A stretch of 64,000 bases of DNA from contig NZ_JNAR01000016.1 in NCBI RefSeq assembly GCF_000760095.1, forward strand, positions 248,001-312,000. Direction: 5' to 3'. Shown here piece by piece: positions 31,884-41,769 of the stretch. The notes under the pieces were generated by a model. The model searched no databases. It was not told where the DNA came from and was given only the letters and a program-made list of their open reading frames with translations. This stretch comes from Prochlorococcus marinus str. MIT 9401 (GTDB lineage: Bacteria > Cyanobacteriota > Cyanobacteriia > PCC-6307 > Cyanobiaceae). The position numbers and the translations under genes are program-made. Position 1 is the stretch's first letter; each line of letters opens with the position of its first letter.

Positions 31884-32036
31884 TCATCCCTGGTCCTTAA
31901 GCATGGATTTAAGTTGTTCCGTATCTAGTTGTTCAAGATAATTTCTCATTGCCAACCAAGATCTTCTGCTTTCTAACTTTCCACTTTGTTTAAATAAATT
32001 TGCGGAAACTTGATCTATCAATTCTTTATGAGTCAT
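31884..32036 (-). CDS. Small helical protein (50 aa)
   Basis: I choose ATG 32036 rather than an in-frame upstream codon at 32072, because the 46-aa gene occupies that stretch and the two then overlap by 11 bases. The product is a soluble helical protein with SRRSWLAMRNYLEQL. Last gene of the second LexA-like operon. Confidence 0.6.
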   Translation of the reverse strand: MTHKELIDQVSANLFKQSGKLESRRSWLAMRNYLEQLDTEQLKSMLKDQG

Positions 32037-32166
32037 ATTTATATTCTTCATCAAGTTCAATGACAACACCATTAAAAAATTCTGCTAATAATTTTGATGG
32101 GTCTTGCATAGATATCTTTCTATCTACTTTTGATAATTTTTTTTTGATTGGATTTAAGTTAGTCAT
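32026..32166 (-). CDS. Small acidic-ended protein (46 aa)
   Basis: The ATG overlaps the previous gene's stop by four bases (ATGA) and its end overlaps the next start, so three genes are translationally linked. Basic N-terminus and acidic, tyrosine-containing C-terminus. Unknown function. Confidence 0.55.
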   Translation of the reverse strand: MTNLNPIKKKLSKVDRKISMQDPSKLLAEFFNGVVIELDEEYKYDS

Positions 32167-32462
32167 ACAGATTCAGGTAATTCAAGTTCTTCAAAAGTCC
32201 AACCTTCTAATTGAAGGTCATGCCATTTATCCCAAGCATTATCCAAATACATTTGTGTGGATGATTTAATTGCCATTGGCTCACCAAGATCATTTGCATA
32301 ATATGTATGAGCAAAAATTCTCATACTATTTCTTGGAGATTTTTTATTCCTTACAAATAAAATTAATCTGCTGCGGTCTGGGCTAAGCAACCAACCACTT
32401 GGGGACTCATTACGATAACCGTAAGAAAAATTAGTCCAAACATTAGCTCCTCCTAAAGTCAT
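32163..32462 (-). CDS. Small protein, paralogue of 29729-30019 (99 aa)
   Basis: Aligns along its whole length with the 96-aa protein: GGANVWTNF, PSGWLL, LILFVRNKKS, HTYYANDLGEP and a C-terminal WDKWHDLQLEGW. First of three overlapping minus-strand genes, starting nine bases from the LexA-like box. No characterised family recognised. Confidence 0.7.
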   Translation of the reverse strand: MTLGGANVWTNFSYGYRNESPSGWLLSPDRSRLILFVRNKKSPRNSMRIFAHTYYANDLGEPMAIKSSTQMYLDNAWDKWHDLQLEGWTFEELELPESV

Positions 32463-32470
32463 TACTTAGT

Positions 32471-32517
32471 AATACATGTGTACTACTAATATAAATACAT
32501 TAGAAATGGATCGTCAA
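32471..32517 (-). promoter_or_regulatory. Promoter with LexA-like box, operon 2
   Basis: On the minus strand: -35 TTGACG (32512-32517), 18-base spacer, -10 TATATT (32488-32493), then AGTACACATGTATT (32471-32484), one mismatch from the cyanobacterial LexA consensus. The -35, -10 and box are the same as in operon 1. Confidence 0.65.
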
Positions 32518-32593
32518 GTATTTTGGTAAATAATTTTTTACACTGATAAAGAAAAAAACAGCTCAGTTATTCCAAAAAAATAAAATACCCACC

Positions 32594-32614
32594 AAAAACC
32601 TGCTTTAGCAAGCA
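32594..32614 (-). terminator. Terminator downstream of 6S RNA
   Basis: On the minus strand CTTGC-TAAA-GCAGG forms a five-bp stem (one T-G pair) followed at once by TTTTTGG. It lies just beyond the 3' side of the 6S RNA and supports minus-strand transcription. Confidence 0.6.
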
Positions 32615-32617
32615 TTT

Positions 32618-32806
32618 TGATAGGTAACACCGGATCCCCGTCAGTTCTCTGCTGCATCGACCTGGAAATGCCAGAAGAGGATTCAAAGTGGGCTTTCGTT
32701 TCCGATTACAAGATCGGTTTACTACCGCATCACGACAGTCTCCTCATGTCGAAAGAGAGTCAGATCAGAGCACATAAAGAAGAACTTAACCAAAGATCCA
32801 GTAATT
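32618..32806 (-). ncRNA. ssrS: 6S RNA
   Basis: A non-coding stretch richer in G+C than its surroundings, about 190 bases long, next to purK, which is the usual 6S RNA locus in cyanobacteria. It folds into a long rod: the ends ACTGGATC and GATCCGGT pair, and an apical hairpin CCGAT-N6-ATCGG sits in the middle. On the minus strand the closing stem is continuous because it uses T-G pairs (also TTTG with CGGG), whereas the plus strand would have C-A mismatches, so the minus strand is the likely transcript. 6S RNA mimics an open promoter and binds RNA polymerase. A plus-strand open frame here (32617-32862) is an accident. Confidence 0.75.
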
Positions 32807-32824
32807 TAACTCTAACTTATTTTT

Positions 32825-34015
32825 TTATGCATTTGGAGATGGCCAAATGTCTCTTACCATAGTTAATAAAATTTGAGCTTCATCATATCTTTCTGAATGC
32901 GTTTTACCATTTAATAAAAATGTGATGTGAGCCATTTTTCTTCCCAGAATTTCGCGAGATTTGCCATAACAATGAATATTAGAACCCTCAATTTCAGATA
33001 ACATTTTAATTCTGGTTTCCATTGAGATTGGGAAATTCTTTTTTAACCCCAGTAGATTTACCATAATTGCACCTTCACAGTTCATTTTAATTTCAGGTGG
33101 CATTATCCCAGAAGAAATGCAAACATATTGATCAAACTGACTTGAAGTGCAAGCTTCAATAGAGAAATGAGCTGAGTTATGTGTTCTAGGAGCTATTTCA
33201 TTAATTAAAAGACCGTTATCTCCATAGAAGAATTCAATAGCTAAAACTCCAACGTAATTAAGTTCATTGACTATTGAAGAGAAGATATTTATTGCAAATA
33301 AGTTCAAATCATATTCATTTGTTCCAGGTGCAAGAACCCAATCACAAACATGGTTTGATTGGAACGTCTCAACTATTGGAAAGAATCTTATCTTACCGGT
33401 CCTATCTCTCGAACCAACAAGAGCCAATTCTTTTTCATACTCTATCCATTCTTCTATTAACCATTCATTAGAATTATTCTCTGTTAAAAAGGAATCTAAA
33501 TCTTCTTTTGTCTTTATTTTTCTGTTCCCTTTGCCGTCATATCCCCCTTTATTTGATTTTGCCATTAGAGGAAAAGTCCAATTATTGATTTCCTCATCCG
33601 AGAGATTTTTAAAATCTTCAATACTTATCCATTTTGGGCAGGGAATATTCATTCTTTCTATCAATTTTTTTTGAGAAAACCTATCAACTAAGGGCTTTAT
33701 TGCATTAAGGCTTGGAACAAAAATATCTTTATTGTCAATTAAATTTAATTTATCAATTTTTATCCATTCGTTTTCAAAAATTATTTTTTTACACTCATTA
33801 ATTAATGATTTATTACCTCTTATCTTTAAAGGATCAGCTTCTATCACATGATCTGCTTTTAACCCAGCAGGATCATCACAAGATTTTGTTTGCACACATA
33901 CGTCTAAATCTCTTTTTTTTGCTGCCTCAGTTAACATCAAAGCAAGTTGACCACCTCCAATTATTCCTAGGGAATAATTTTTCTTAATATCGTTTATATT
34001 TTTTTTAAAACTCAT
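32825..34015 (-). CDS. purK: N5-carboxyaminoimidazole ribonucleotide synthase PurK
   Basis: An ATP-grasp enzyme of 396 residues that carboxylates AIR with bicarbonate and ATP in purine synthesis. The N-terminus has GIIGGGQLALM (18-28), and the ATP-grasp core includes KSNKGGYDGKGN and INEIAPRTHNSAH, diagnostic for PurK. Alone on the minus strand, with 6S RNA directly downstream. Confidence 0.95.
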   Translation of the reverse strand: MSFKKNINDIKKNYSLGIIGGGQLALMLTEAAKKRDLDVCVQTKSCDDPAGLKADHVIEADPLKIRGNKSLINECKKIIFENEWIKIDKLNLIDNKDIFVPSLNAIKPLVDRFSQKKLIERMNIPCPKWISIEDFKNLSDEEINNWTFPLMAKSNKGGYDGKGNRKIKTKEDLDSFLTENNSNEWLIEEWIEYEKELALVGSRDRTGKIRFFPIVETFQSNHVCDWVLAPGTNEYDLNLFAINIFSSIVNELNYVGVLAIEFFYGDNGLLINEIAPRTHNSAHFSIEACTSSQFDQYVCISSGIMPPEIKMNCEGAIMVNLLGLKKNFPISMETRIKMLSEIEGSNIHCYGKSREILGRKMAHITFLLNGKTHSERYDEAQILLTMVRDIWPSPNA

Positions 34016-34140
34016 AGCATGATTTTATTACCATTTCTAATTCTTAACAACTGAATTTTTAAGTATCTAGAGCTTAGATTTTGCTAATATATAAAGTATT
34101 TAATACCAAATATTTATAAATTTTAACTAGGTAATCAATT

Positions 34141-35232
34141 GTGAATAAGAGAAAAATATTAGTCCCATTAGGTGATAAGTCATACGAAGTAACTCTAGAA
34201 GCAGGAATACTGAATAATATCAGCGAAGAACTTTTAAAAATTGGAATAAAAAATAATAGAAAGATACTTGTGATTTCAAATGAAGAAATATCAAATTTGT
34301 ATGGAGAAAAATTCTTAAATAATTTAAAAGAGAATCAATTTCAGGCCAAAATGTTCCTTATTAAGGCTGGAGAATCATATAAAAACTTAAAAACCTTAAG
34401 TGAAATATATGATATCGCATTTGAATTTGGCTTAGATAGAAATTCAATAATTATTGCCCTTGGAGGAGGAATTGTCGGAGACGTAAGTGGTTTTGCAGCT
34501 GCTACTTGGCTGAGAGGTATCGAATATATTCAGATTCCAACAACATTATTATCAATGGTTGATTCATCTGTGGGAGGAAAAACAGGAGTAAATCATCCAA
34601 AAGGTAAAAATTTAATTGGAGCTTTCAATCAACCTAAAGCAGTTTTTATTGATCCAGAAACTTTAAAAAGTTTGCCCAAAAGAGAATTTAATGCAGGCAT
34701 GGCCGAAGTAATAAAATACGGAGTAATAAGAGATAAAGAACTTTTCGAATACTTAGAAATTGAAAAAAACAAGAATGAACTTATAAATCTCAAGAATGAT
34801 TATCTAATTAAAATAATTGATAGTTCAATAAAAACAAAGTCTCAAATTGTTTCTCAAGACGAACATGAAAATGGTGTTAGAGCAATATTGAATTATGGTC
34901 ATTCTTTTGGTCACGTTATTGAAAATTTATGTGGATACGGCAAATTTCTTCATGGTGAGGCGATATCAATTGGCATGAATATTGCGGGGAAAATAGCAAT
35001 TGAGAAAGGGTTATGGTCTAAAGAAGAATTAGAAAGACAGAATAATCTTTTGAAGAGTTACGATCTCCCTACCAAGATCCCCGCAATAAATAAAGAAGAC
35101 ATTCTTACAATACTTAGAGGTGATAAAAAAGTTCGTAATGGCAAAATTAGATTTATATTACCTCAAGAAATAGGTGCAGTAGGTATTTATGATGACGTAG
35201 AGGATTCATTATTTTTAAAGTTTTTTTCTTAA
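34141..35232 (+). CDS. aroB: 3-dehydroquinate synthase
   Basis: Second enzyme of the shikimate pathway. [19 protein letters not shown] (about 103-121) and the [15 protein letters not shown] segment bind NAD and substrate; GHSFGH and a later HGEA carry metal-binding histidines. 363 residues, GTG start at 34141. Its last four bases overlap the end of the convergent methyltransferase gene. Confidence 0.95.
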   Translation: MNKRKILVPLGDKSYEVTLEAGILNNISEELLKIGIKNNRKILVISNEEISNLYGEKFLNNLKENQFQAKMFLIKAGESYKNLKTLSEIYDIAFEFGLDRNSIIIALGGGIVGDVSGFAAATWLRGIEYIQIPTTLLSMVDSSVGGKTGVNHPKGKNLIGAFNQPKAVFIDPETLKSLPKREFNAGMAEVIKYGVIRDKELFEYLEIEKNKNELINLKNDYLIKIIDSSIKTKSQIVSQDEHENGVRAILNYGHSFGHVIENLCGYGKFLHGEAISIGMNIAGKIAIEKGLWSKEELERQNNLLKSYDLPTKIPAINKEDILTILRGDKKVRNGKIRFILPQEIGAVGIYDDVEDSLFLKFFS

Positions 35233-36419
35233 CGCAAACAGGTTGAATTTATATTCATTTCCTTCTCCTTAAACTTATTAAAAACAAACCACTTAAAATC
35301 ACCTAGGCATACAGGATCTACGAGTCTAAGTAATGCCTCTCTTCTTAAAAGAGCATTTGACAAATTCTCTTTAAATTCCTTCTGAATTCCATAAAGTCTC
35401 TCTGCCAATCCAAGTGCCAACAAAGCCTCTCCTTGTTTAGTTATTCCAACAGTATTAAATCCAAGAGTCTCAGCATCATTAATTAAAGTTTCTATGCACA
35501 CATGAGATGTTAAATCGCAATTTCCGGGAGAATCTAGGACATTATTCATCATTTTTTGATTTTCATAAGAAACTATCATCCCATCGGAATTCTTAAAGTC
35601 ATAGTATTTTTTAGCTTCTTTAGCGTAATCAATTATCAATAAAATACCATTATTGATTTTCCCATAAATAGCTTCTAACCATTTTGAATTATCTACATGC
35701 CATTCGGTTGCCCATCCTTCAAGAGCATCTTTAGGCGGAATAGTTATTCCCAACTCACTTTTGGCAAATTCAATACTTTTTCCCAATTCTCTTGTAATTG
35801 GCATTTCATCAAAAAATAATTTATGAGATTTTTTGTCTATAGAAACTGCTTGTCGAAGTAATTTCCCTTTTGAAAAGATTATTCTCTCTACTGGCAGAGC
35901 ATCCAATACCTCATTTGCTAGAACTATACCATTTATATTATTTTCCTCTACTTCTCTCAAATCTTTCCATAAAATATCAATACCTAAGTTCAAAAATTCC
36001 TCCAATTTATTTTTTTGTTTTTCTACCATTCCTTCATTAGGTTCAATAATCACAAAAGAAACTCCTTCTAAAGAATTTTTGCTGTTTTCTAAAAAGTATT
36101 TAATTAATCCCCTCATAAAGCTTCCATCTCCAGCTCCAAATTCAATTACAGCTAATTTCTGATTAGATAAAAAACTACTTTTGAACTGAATCAACCAATC
36201 TTCAATTTGTTTACCAACCAAAAAAGCAAAATCATCAGATAAAGAAGGGGATGTGACAAAATCTCCATGAGCACCTAACTGAGCTTTACCGCTGCCGTAA
36301 TAACCATTTATAGGATCATTTAAAGCAAAATTCATAAAGTCATAAAAACTTATAGTCCCACCCATTTTTATTATTTTTTTTGCTAACCAATCTGGATTGT
36401 TCGCGGGTAAGCTATTCAT
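35229..36419 (-). CDS. MidA-family SAM-dependent methyltransferase
   Basis: A 396-residue protein of the DUF185/MidA (NDUFAF7) family: [17 protein letters not shown] near the start, [11 protein letters not shown], the SAM-binding [12 protein letters not shown] and [12 protein letters not shown]. The mitochondrial relative methylates an arginine of a complex I subunit; a role with the cyanobacterial NDH-1 complex is plausible but not shown here. Its start region faces the TPM-domain gene. Confidence 0.88.
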   Translation of the reverse strand: MNSLPANNPDWLAKKIIKMGGTISFYDFMNFALNDPINGYYGSGKAQLGAHGDFVTSPSLSDDFAFLVGKQIEDWLIQFKSSFLSNQKLAVIEFGAGDGSFMRGLIKYFLENSKNSLEGVSFVIIEPNEGMVEKQKNKLEEFLNLGIDILWKDLREVEENNINGIVLANEVLDALPVERIIFSKGKLLRQAVSIDKKSHKLFFDEMPITRELGKSIEFAKSELGITIPPKDALEGWATEWHVDNSKWLEAIYGKINNGILLIIDYAKEAKKYYDFKNSDGMIVSYENQKMMNNVLDSPGNCDLTSHVCIETLINDAETLGFNTVGITKQGEALLALGLAERLYGIQKEFKENLSNALLRREALLRLVDPVCLGDFKWFVFNKFKEKEMNINSTCLR

Positions 36420-36450
36420 CGGCGAAAATATAAAGAGACAAAACTTATTT

Positions 36451-37248
36451 ATGCCTTCAAAGATTAACTATTTATTAGGAATATTTCTATCTATATTAGT
36501 TTTAATTTCACATAAACCCGTTTTAGCTATAAATAATCCAAATCTATTACCAGAAGAAAAAACACCAGTAATTGATTTAGCTAAAACATTAAGCCCTAAT
36601 CAGAAAAAATCTTTAGAGGAAAAGCTCAACAATCTTGAGATTGAAAGTGGGTGGAAAATTAAATATTTATCTCAGTTTGAGAGTTCTCCTGGCAGCGCAA
36701 TAAAGGACTATTGGGATTTAGATGAGACCAGTTTGTTAATAGTTGCAGATCCTAGAGGGGGAAATTTGCTGAACTTTAACGTTGGAGAAGCTTATTTTAA
36801 TTTTATGCCAAGGTTATTTTGGGTTGAACTTCAAACAAGATTTGGTAACCAATATTATGTTAAAGATCACGGTGAGGATGGTGCAGTATTAGATGCAATT
36901 GATTCAGTAAAGATTTGCCTTGAAAGAGGAGGATGTCAAGTTGTCCCTGGCCTACCCAAAGAGCAATATATATGGACTTTATGTACATCTATTCTGGGAG
37001 GTTTAGTAGCAGGTTTCTCATCTGCTCCAAGAAAAGAAGGTCAAGTCATATCAATTGGATTTTTAGCTCTTCTTTCTCCTTTATGGGGAATGTTATTTGG
37101 AATCTTTGGTTTGGCACCGATAATATCCAGAACAAATGATTTATTACCTTTATTTAAAAATAGTTTAGCTTTTACAGCTGCAGGAATTGCGGGTTATATC
37201 TTATCTCAAACATTATTTTCAAGGTATGAAAAGCCCAACAATACTTAA
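36451..37248 (+). CDS. TPM-domain (Psb32-like) membrane protein
   Basis: I start at ATG 36451, which gives a clean signal peptide; a TTG at 36397 would overlap the divergent methyltransferase gene. Residues about 40-165 form a TPM domain (VIDLAKTLSPNQKKSLEEKL), followed by hydrophobic segments near the C-terminus. The family includes Psb32, linked to photosystem II repair and protection in cyanobacteria and plants. Confidence 0.82.
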   Translation: MPSKINYLLGIFLSILVLISHKPVLAINNPNLLPEEKTPVIDLAKTLSPNQKKSLEEKLNNLEIESGWKIKYLSQFESSPGSAIKDYWDLDETSLLIVADPRGGNLLNFNVGEAYFNFMPRLFWVELQTRFGNQYYVKDHGEDGAVLDAIDSVKICLERGGCQVVPGLPKEQYIWTLCTSILGGLVAGFSSAPRKEGQVISIGFLALLSPLWGMLFGIFGLAPIISRTNDLLPLFKNSLAFTAAGIAGYILSQTLFSRYEKPNNT

Positions 37249-37271
37249 AATATGATCAGAAATATTTAATC

Positions 37272-38105
37272 TTAAAAAAATTTATCTTCTTCACGAATTT
37301 CACCAGACTCTGAATACCATCGATGAGAAACATGTTTTAATTCCTTTTTTTCAAACTCAATCCATGAAAAGTTAATTAACAATTTCCCATTTTCATCAGA
37401 TTTATATCTTGGCACAACAGCAGTGTTGAAATAAATTGTTCCTTTGCTATCCATTTTAAACATCTCTCTTAAACCAAGATTTCTTTTGAGACGATTGTGC
37501 ATATGACCAAAAATCACAAGATCAACTTTTCTACTCTTTTGTATTTGAGAAATAGCCACAGACAAATCTCTATCTCCCCAATCTAAAGAGGGCAATTTCC
37601 AGTCTTTTCCACAAATACTTTTAGGTTCTGAGCCTAAACCCGAAGGGCCAGCATGAGACATAATTATTAAAGGTATATCTTCAACCGTCTCTTCTGAACA
37701 TTTGATGATTTTATTTATTGAATCTTGTTCGGTGATAGGTCCATAAACGCCTTTAACTTCTTTTGAAAGATAATAACCGCCGCCAGAACTACATGGTCTT
37801 GCAGACAGTAAATTTATTTGATTGTTAAAAACTTTCAAATCCCATGCACAATATTTCCCACCAAGAACACGTATCTGCTTTAGAAGAGTTTCGCCTGTAG
37901 AATCCTTCCCTCTATCATGATTTCCTAAAATCACAAAAGTAGGAATTTTGATCTGATTGATTTTTCTAATTATTTTGATACTCCCATCAGAAATATCACC
38001 AACAAATAAAACAATATTTGGTTTAATAATCGATAAAACTTTCAAGTCTAATTCAGACCATTGACCATGACAGTCACCAACAATAGCAATTTTTAAATTT
38101 GTCAG
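37272..38105 (-). CDS. Cyanobacterial metallophosphoesterase (TIGR04168-like)
   Basis: A calcineurin-like phosphoesterase. GDIS, GNHDRG, SHAGPSG and GHMHNR are clear. The first metal motif (GDCHGQW) lies upstream of the TTG at 38045, so the gene must start earlier; the frame is open only to a stop at 38118-38120, leaving CTG (38105) or ATT (38108) as start. I use CTG, giving 277 residues. Substrate unknown. It diverges from nadA. Confidence 0.8.
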   Translation of the reverse strand: MTNLKIAIVGDCHGQWSELDLKVLSIIKPNIVLFVGDISDGSIKIIRKINQIKIPTFVILGNHDRGKDSTGETLLKQIRVLGGKYCAWDLKVFNNQINLLSARPCSSGGGYYLSKEVKGVYGPITEQDSINKIIKCSEETVEDIPLIIMSHAGPSGLGSEPKSICGKDWKLPSLDWGDRDLSVAISQIQKSRKVDLVIFGHMHNRLKRNLGLREMFKMDSKGTIYFNTAVVPRYKSDENGKLLINFSWIEFEKKELKHVSHRWYSESGEIREEDKFF

Positions 38106-38208
38106 AATTTTTTCTGTTTAAAGGCATATAATCTATTTAGAGATATTCTAAATCCTGACCAGTATAACTTCTACTGCAAAACAGAAATCCGTTCAAAACG
38201 AAGAGGTT

Positions 38209-39123
38209 TTGATTTCTGAAATAAAGGAGCGTTGCAAAAAAGCTAATGCAATTATTCTTGCGCACTATTATCAAGCTCCAGAAATTCAAGAAATTGCAGA
38301 TTTTATTGGAGATTCATTAGATCTATCTAGGAAAGCTGCAAATAATGATGCAGATATAATAATTTTTTGCGGTGTACACTTTATGGCCGAAACTGCAAAA
38401 ATACTTAGCCCAAATAAAACAGTCCTATTACCAGATATTGACGCAGGATGCTCATTAGCAGATGATTGCCCCTCAGATAAATTTCAAAAATTTAGAGAAG
38501 AAAATCCAGATCACTATGTCGTAAGTTATATAAATTGTACTGCAGAAGTAAAAGCGCAAAGCGATCTGATATGTACAAGCAGTAATGCAGTTTCATTAGT
38601 TAGAAAGATACCTGAAGATAAAAAGATAATATTTGCGCCAGATCAGAACCTTGGGAGATGGGTACAGAAAAATTCAGGAAGAGATCTTAAATTATGGCCT
38701 GGCAGCTGCATTGTTCATGAATCATTTAGTGAAGAAGCGCTTCTAAAATTAAAATATCAAAATCCTGGATCAAAAGTCATTGCTCATCCTGAATGTAGTC
38801 AAAATTTGTTAACTCTATCAGACTTTATTGGTTCAACAAGTAAACTGCTTGATTTCGTAAGTAAAGATTCATCTAAGACTTATATGGTATTAACTGAACC
38901 TGGAATAATCCACCAAATGAAGAAGAAAGAACCTAACAAAATTTTTATTGAAGTCCCCGACATCGAAGGTTGTAAATGTAACGAGTGTCCATATATGAAA
39001 TTAAATACTTTAGAAAAAATTCTTGAATGTTTAAAAAATAATTCCCCCTCTATCGAACTTGACCCAGAAATAATAAGAAGGGCCTATTCACCAATAAAGA
39101 GAATGTTAGATATGAGTAATTAA
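38209..39123 (+). CDS. nadA: Quinolinate synthase
   Basis: NadA condenses iminoaspartate and dihydroxyacetone phosphate to quinolinate for NAD synthesis, using a 4Fe-4S cluster. ILAHYYQ near the start, CGVHFMAETAKIL and the late EGCKCNECPYM cysteine segment are typical. TTG 38209 is the first standard start; the frame stays open and coding-like another 18 codons back to a CTG at 38155, which may be the real start. A TATAAT box lies near 38126. Ends in a four-base overlap with the protease gene. Confidence 0.93.
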   Translation: MISEIKERCKKANAIILAHYYQAPEIQEIADFIGDSLDLSRKAANNDADIIIFCGVHFMAETAKILSPNKTVLLPDIDAGCSLADDCPSDKFQKFREENPDHYVVSYINCTAEVKAQSDLICTSSNAVSLVRKIPEDKKIIFAPDQNLGRWVQKNSGRDLKLWPGSCIVHESFSEEALLKLKYQNPGSKVIAHPECSQNLLTLSDFIGSTSKLLDFVSKDSSKTYMVLTEPGIIHQMKKKEPNKIFIEVPDIEGCKCNECPYMKLNTLEKILECLKNNSPSIELDPEIIRRAYSPIKRMLDMSN

Positions 39124-40454
39124 TTTAATAAAAATACTATATTTTCCTTATAAATATTTTGGAGTGCATTAAGGTTTGTAGTGTTTGGATTAAATTCACT
39201 TATCTGATTATTTCTTTTAATTATATTAACTAGCTCTTTTTCACCCGCTCTATATTGTTTATCTTTTCTAGTTCCAATTTCTTTTTGAAGAATAGGGTTT
39301 ATATTCATTTTTACTTCTATGTCTGGAATAATTCCAGATTTATTTATATCAGTGCCGTTCGGAGTTAAATACTTAGCTACTGTAACAGTTAAACCCGAAC
39401 CATCAACTAATGTTCTCATAGATTGAACTAGACCTTTTCCAAACGTTTTCTTCCCAACTAATTTTCCTCTTTTGTTATCTTTTATTGCTCCAGAGACTAT
39501 TTCACTAGCACTAGCAGAACCCTCATTAACTAAAACAACTAAAGGTTTTTTTGTTAGGGCTTGACCGTTTCCTCTTTTTGTTTCTTTTAATCCATCTTTA
39601 CTTACTGTACTTACTATTACTCCTTTATTAATGAAGTGCCTTGAGATATCAATGCTTGATTCTAATAAACCTCCTGGATTACTTCTCAAGTCAAGAACAT
39701 ATCCTTCGACTTTTTTTGTTTCTAAATCCTTAATAGCATCTCTAGTTTCTTTTGAGGCATTTGCGTTAAATTGTTTAATTCTTATGTAGCCAATTAATAA
39801 GCCGTTTTTGGTTTGATTGACTTTACTTGATACAGATTTTATTTCAATTTTTTCTCTTGATAAAATCTTAAAAAAGGATTTAGAACCTCTAAGAATTTCA
39901 AGCTTAACTTTAGTACCCTTTTGTCCTCTTATTAATTTCACGGCATCCTCAATGTTCATGCCTTCAGTAGAAATATCATCTATAGAAAGTATTTTATCTC
40001 TAGCTTTTATTCCAGCATCAAATGCAGGGGTGCCCTCTATAGGAGAAATAATTATTAAATCATCAGATTCTTTATCTTTAACTATTTGAATACCAACTCC
40101 AGTTAATTCACCAGAGGTATCGATTCTCATTTGATTAAATTCCTTAGGTTCTAAAAATCTTGTATAAGAATCATCTAAGTTAGAAAGCATATCTCTAATC
40201 GCATCATATGCTTCATTGCTGTCTGAATATGTTTTTGATAAAACTTCTTTTCTTAAATTAATCCAGTTAGACTTCTGAAATTTACCACTTGAATCAAGAA
40301 AATCCCTATAAACAATTTGCCAAACATGATCAATTACTTCTTTGTAACTATTATTTAAAACTGTTGCTTCTGCAAAATTATTTAAAAATAGCCCAGAAAA
40401 GGTTGTCGCAAACAGTATTATAAATTTTTTTTTGAACAATTTTCTTATCTTCAA
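39120..40454 (-). CDS. ctpA: C-terminal processing protease (CtpA-type)
   Basis: A secreted S41 serine protease of 444 residues: signal peptide to about residue 30, PDZ domain (about 110-195, ELTGVGIQI), and the catalytic Ser in NEGSASASE with Lys in GKKTFGKG. In cyanobacteria CtpA trims the D1 protein of photosystem II; related CtpB/CtpC also exist, so the exact paralogue is not certain. Confidence 0.85.
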   Translation of the reverse strand: MKIRKLFKKKFIILFATTFSGLFLNNFAEATVLNNSYKEVIDHVWQIVYRDFLDSSGKFQKSNWINLRKEVLSKTYSDSNEAYDAIRDMLSNLDDSYTRFLEPKEFNQMRIDTSGELTGVGIQIVKDKESDDLIIISPIEGTPAFDAGIKARDKILSIDDISTEGMNIEDAVKLIRGQKGTKVKLEILRGSKSFFKILSREKIEIKSVSSKVNQTKNGLLIGYIRIKQFNANASKETRDAIKDLETKKVEGYVLDLRSNPGGLLESSIDISRHFINKGVIVSTVSKDGLKETKRGNGQALTKKPLVVLVNEGSASASEIVSGAIKDNKRGKLVGKKTFGKGLVQSMRTLVDGSGLTVTVAKYLTPNGTDINKSGIIPDIEVKMNINPILQKEIGTRKDKQYRAGEKELVNIIKRNNQISEFNPNTTNLNALQNIYKENIVFLLN

Positions 40455-40517
40455 GGGGATTCGATATTTTTAATTATAAAAAGATTTTATTTATAATTTC
40501 AAAAATTTGACAAATCC

Positions 40518-41735
40518 TTAAGGATCAATCCACTTTCCATCATCCTTAATGAGTTGGATTAAAGCATTAACTCCCTCATCTTCGGGTACTCTTTTTATCT
40601 CTTCTTTCCTTCTATATAAAGCAATAGTTCCTTTGCCTTTACCAACATAACCATAATCAGCATCTGCCATTTCTCCTGGCCCATTAACAATACATCCCAT
40701 TATTGCTATATCTAGACCTGTCAAATGTGAAGTGGCGTTTCTAACTTTGTCTACAACTTCTTCTAGATTGAAAAGTGTTCTTCCACAACTAGGGCAACTA
40801 ATGTATTCAACCATTGTTTTTCTTAATCCTAAAGATTGCAAAATTGAATAGCAAACTGGTATTTCTTTCTCCGGTGCTTCTGTTAAAGAAACCCTGATGG
40901 TATCTCCTAATCCCTCTGCTAAAAGCGTTCCAATTCCAGCAGTGCTTTTAATCCTTCCATAATCACCATCTCCAGCTTCGGTCACTCCTAAATGTAAGGG
41001 ATAGTTATATCCTTCAGAGTCAAGCCTATCTGCGATCATTCTGTAAGCTGCCATCATTACAGGGGCCCTGGAAGCTTTCATAGAAATAATTATGTTATGA
41101 AAATCAAGCTCATCACAAATTTTTACGAACTCCATTGCAGATTCTGTCATTCCCAATGGAGTATCTCCATAAGTAAAAAGCATCCTTTCAGATAAAGACC
41201 CATGATTAACTCCAATCCTTAGAGCTTTGTTTTCAGCCTTTAAAACTTCAACTAAAGGGGTAAATCTTTTAAGTATTGTTTGTTTAATAGTTTCAAATTC
41301 CTCATCTGTATATTCAGTTCTTGTAGGGTCTGATTTTTCAAACACAAACAATCCGGGATTAATTCTTACTTTATCAACATGTTTTGCAACCTCCATTGCA
41401 ATTTTCATACCATTATGGTGAACATCAGCTACCAAGGGGGTGTTGATATTATTTTCTAATAATTTTGCTTTAATATCTCCTACTGCTTTTGCGTGCGCTA
41501 AGGAAGGGACAGTTAATCTTACTATTTCACAACCTACATCATGAAGTCTTTTTATAGCTAAGTAAGCATTTTCGACATCCATAGTATCTTCATTTATCAT
41601 CGATTGAACTCTTACTGGATAATCACTTCCAATAGCTACATCACCAACCATTACTGTTCTAGTTATCCTTCTCTCAATATGAGTTGAATATCTTTTGGAG
41701 AGACTATTAACCTCTTTTGATTGAGTTAATGACAT
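40518..41735 (-). CDS. ispG: 4-hydroxy-3-methylbut-2-enyl diphosphate synthase
   Basis: An iron-sulfur enzyme of the MEP isoprenoid pathway. The cluster cysteines lie in SCPSCGR (near residue 310) and GCIVNGPGE; the N-terminal TIM barrel starts with [17 protein letters not shown]. 405 residues, the bacterial/cyanobacterial single-domain form, using ferredoxin as likely donor. Same strand as the protease gene with 63 bases between. Confidence 0.95.
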   Translation of the reverse strand: MSLTQSKEVNSLSKRYSTHIERRITRTVMVGDVAIGSDYPVRVQSMINEDTMDVENAYLAIKRLHDVGCEIVRLTVPSLAHAKAVGDIKAKLLENNINTPLVADVHHNGMKIAMEVAKHVDKVRINPGLFVFEKSDPTRTEYTDEEFETIKQTILKRFTPLVEVLKAENKALRIGVNHGSLSERMLFTYGDTPLGMTESAMEFVKICDELDFHNIIISMKASRAPVMMAAYRMIADRLDSEGYNYPLHLGVTEAGDGDYGRIKSTAGIGTLLAEGLGDTIRVSLTEAPEKEIPVCYSILQSLGLRKTMVEYISCPSCGRTLFNLEEVVDKVRNATSHLTGLDIAIMGCIVNGPGEMADADYGYVGKGKGTIALYRRKEEIKRVPEDEGVNALIQLIKDDGKWIDP

Positions 41736-41769
41736 TAAAATTCTTGATATTCAAAAAGGGTTCATTAAA

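Noticed and set aside
32617-32862. 81-codon plus-strand open frame
   Set aside because: It coincides with the 6S RNA and the end of purK; base composition and structure are explained by the RNA.
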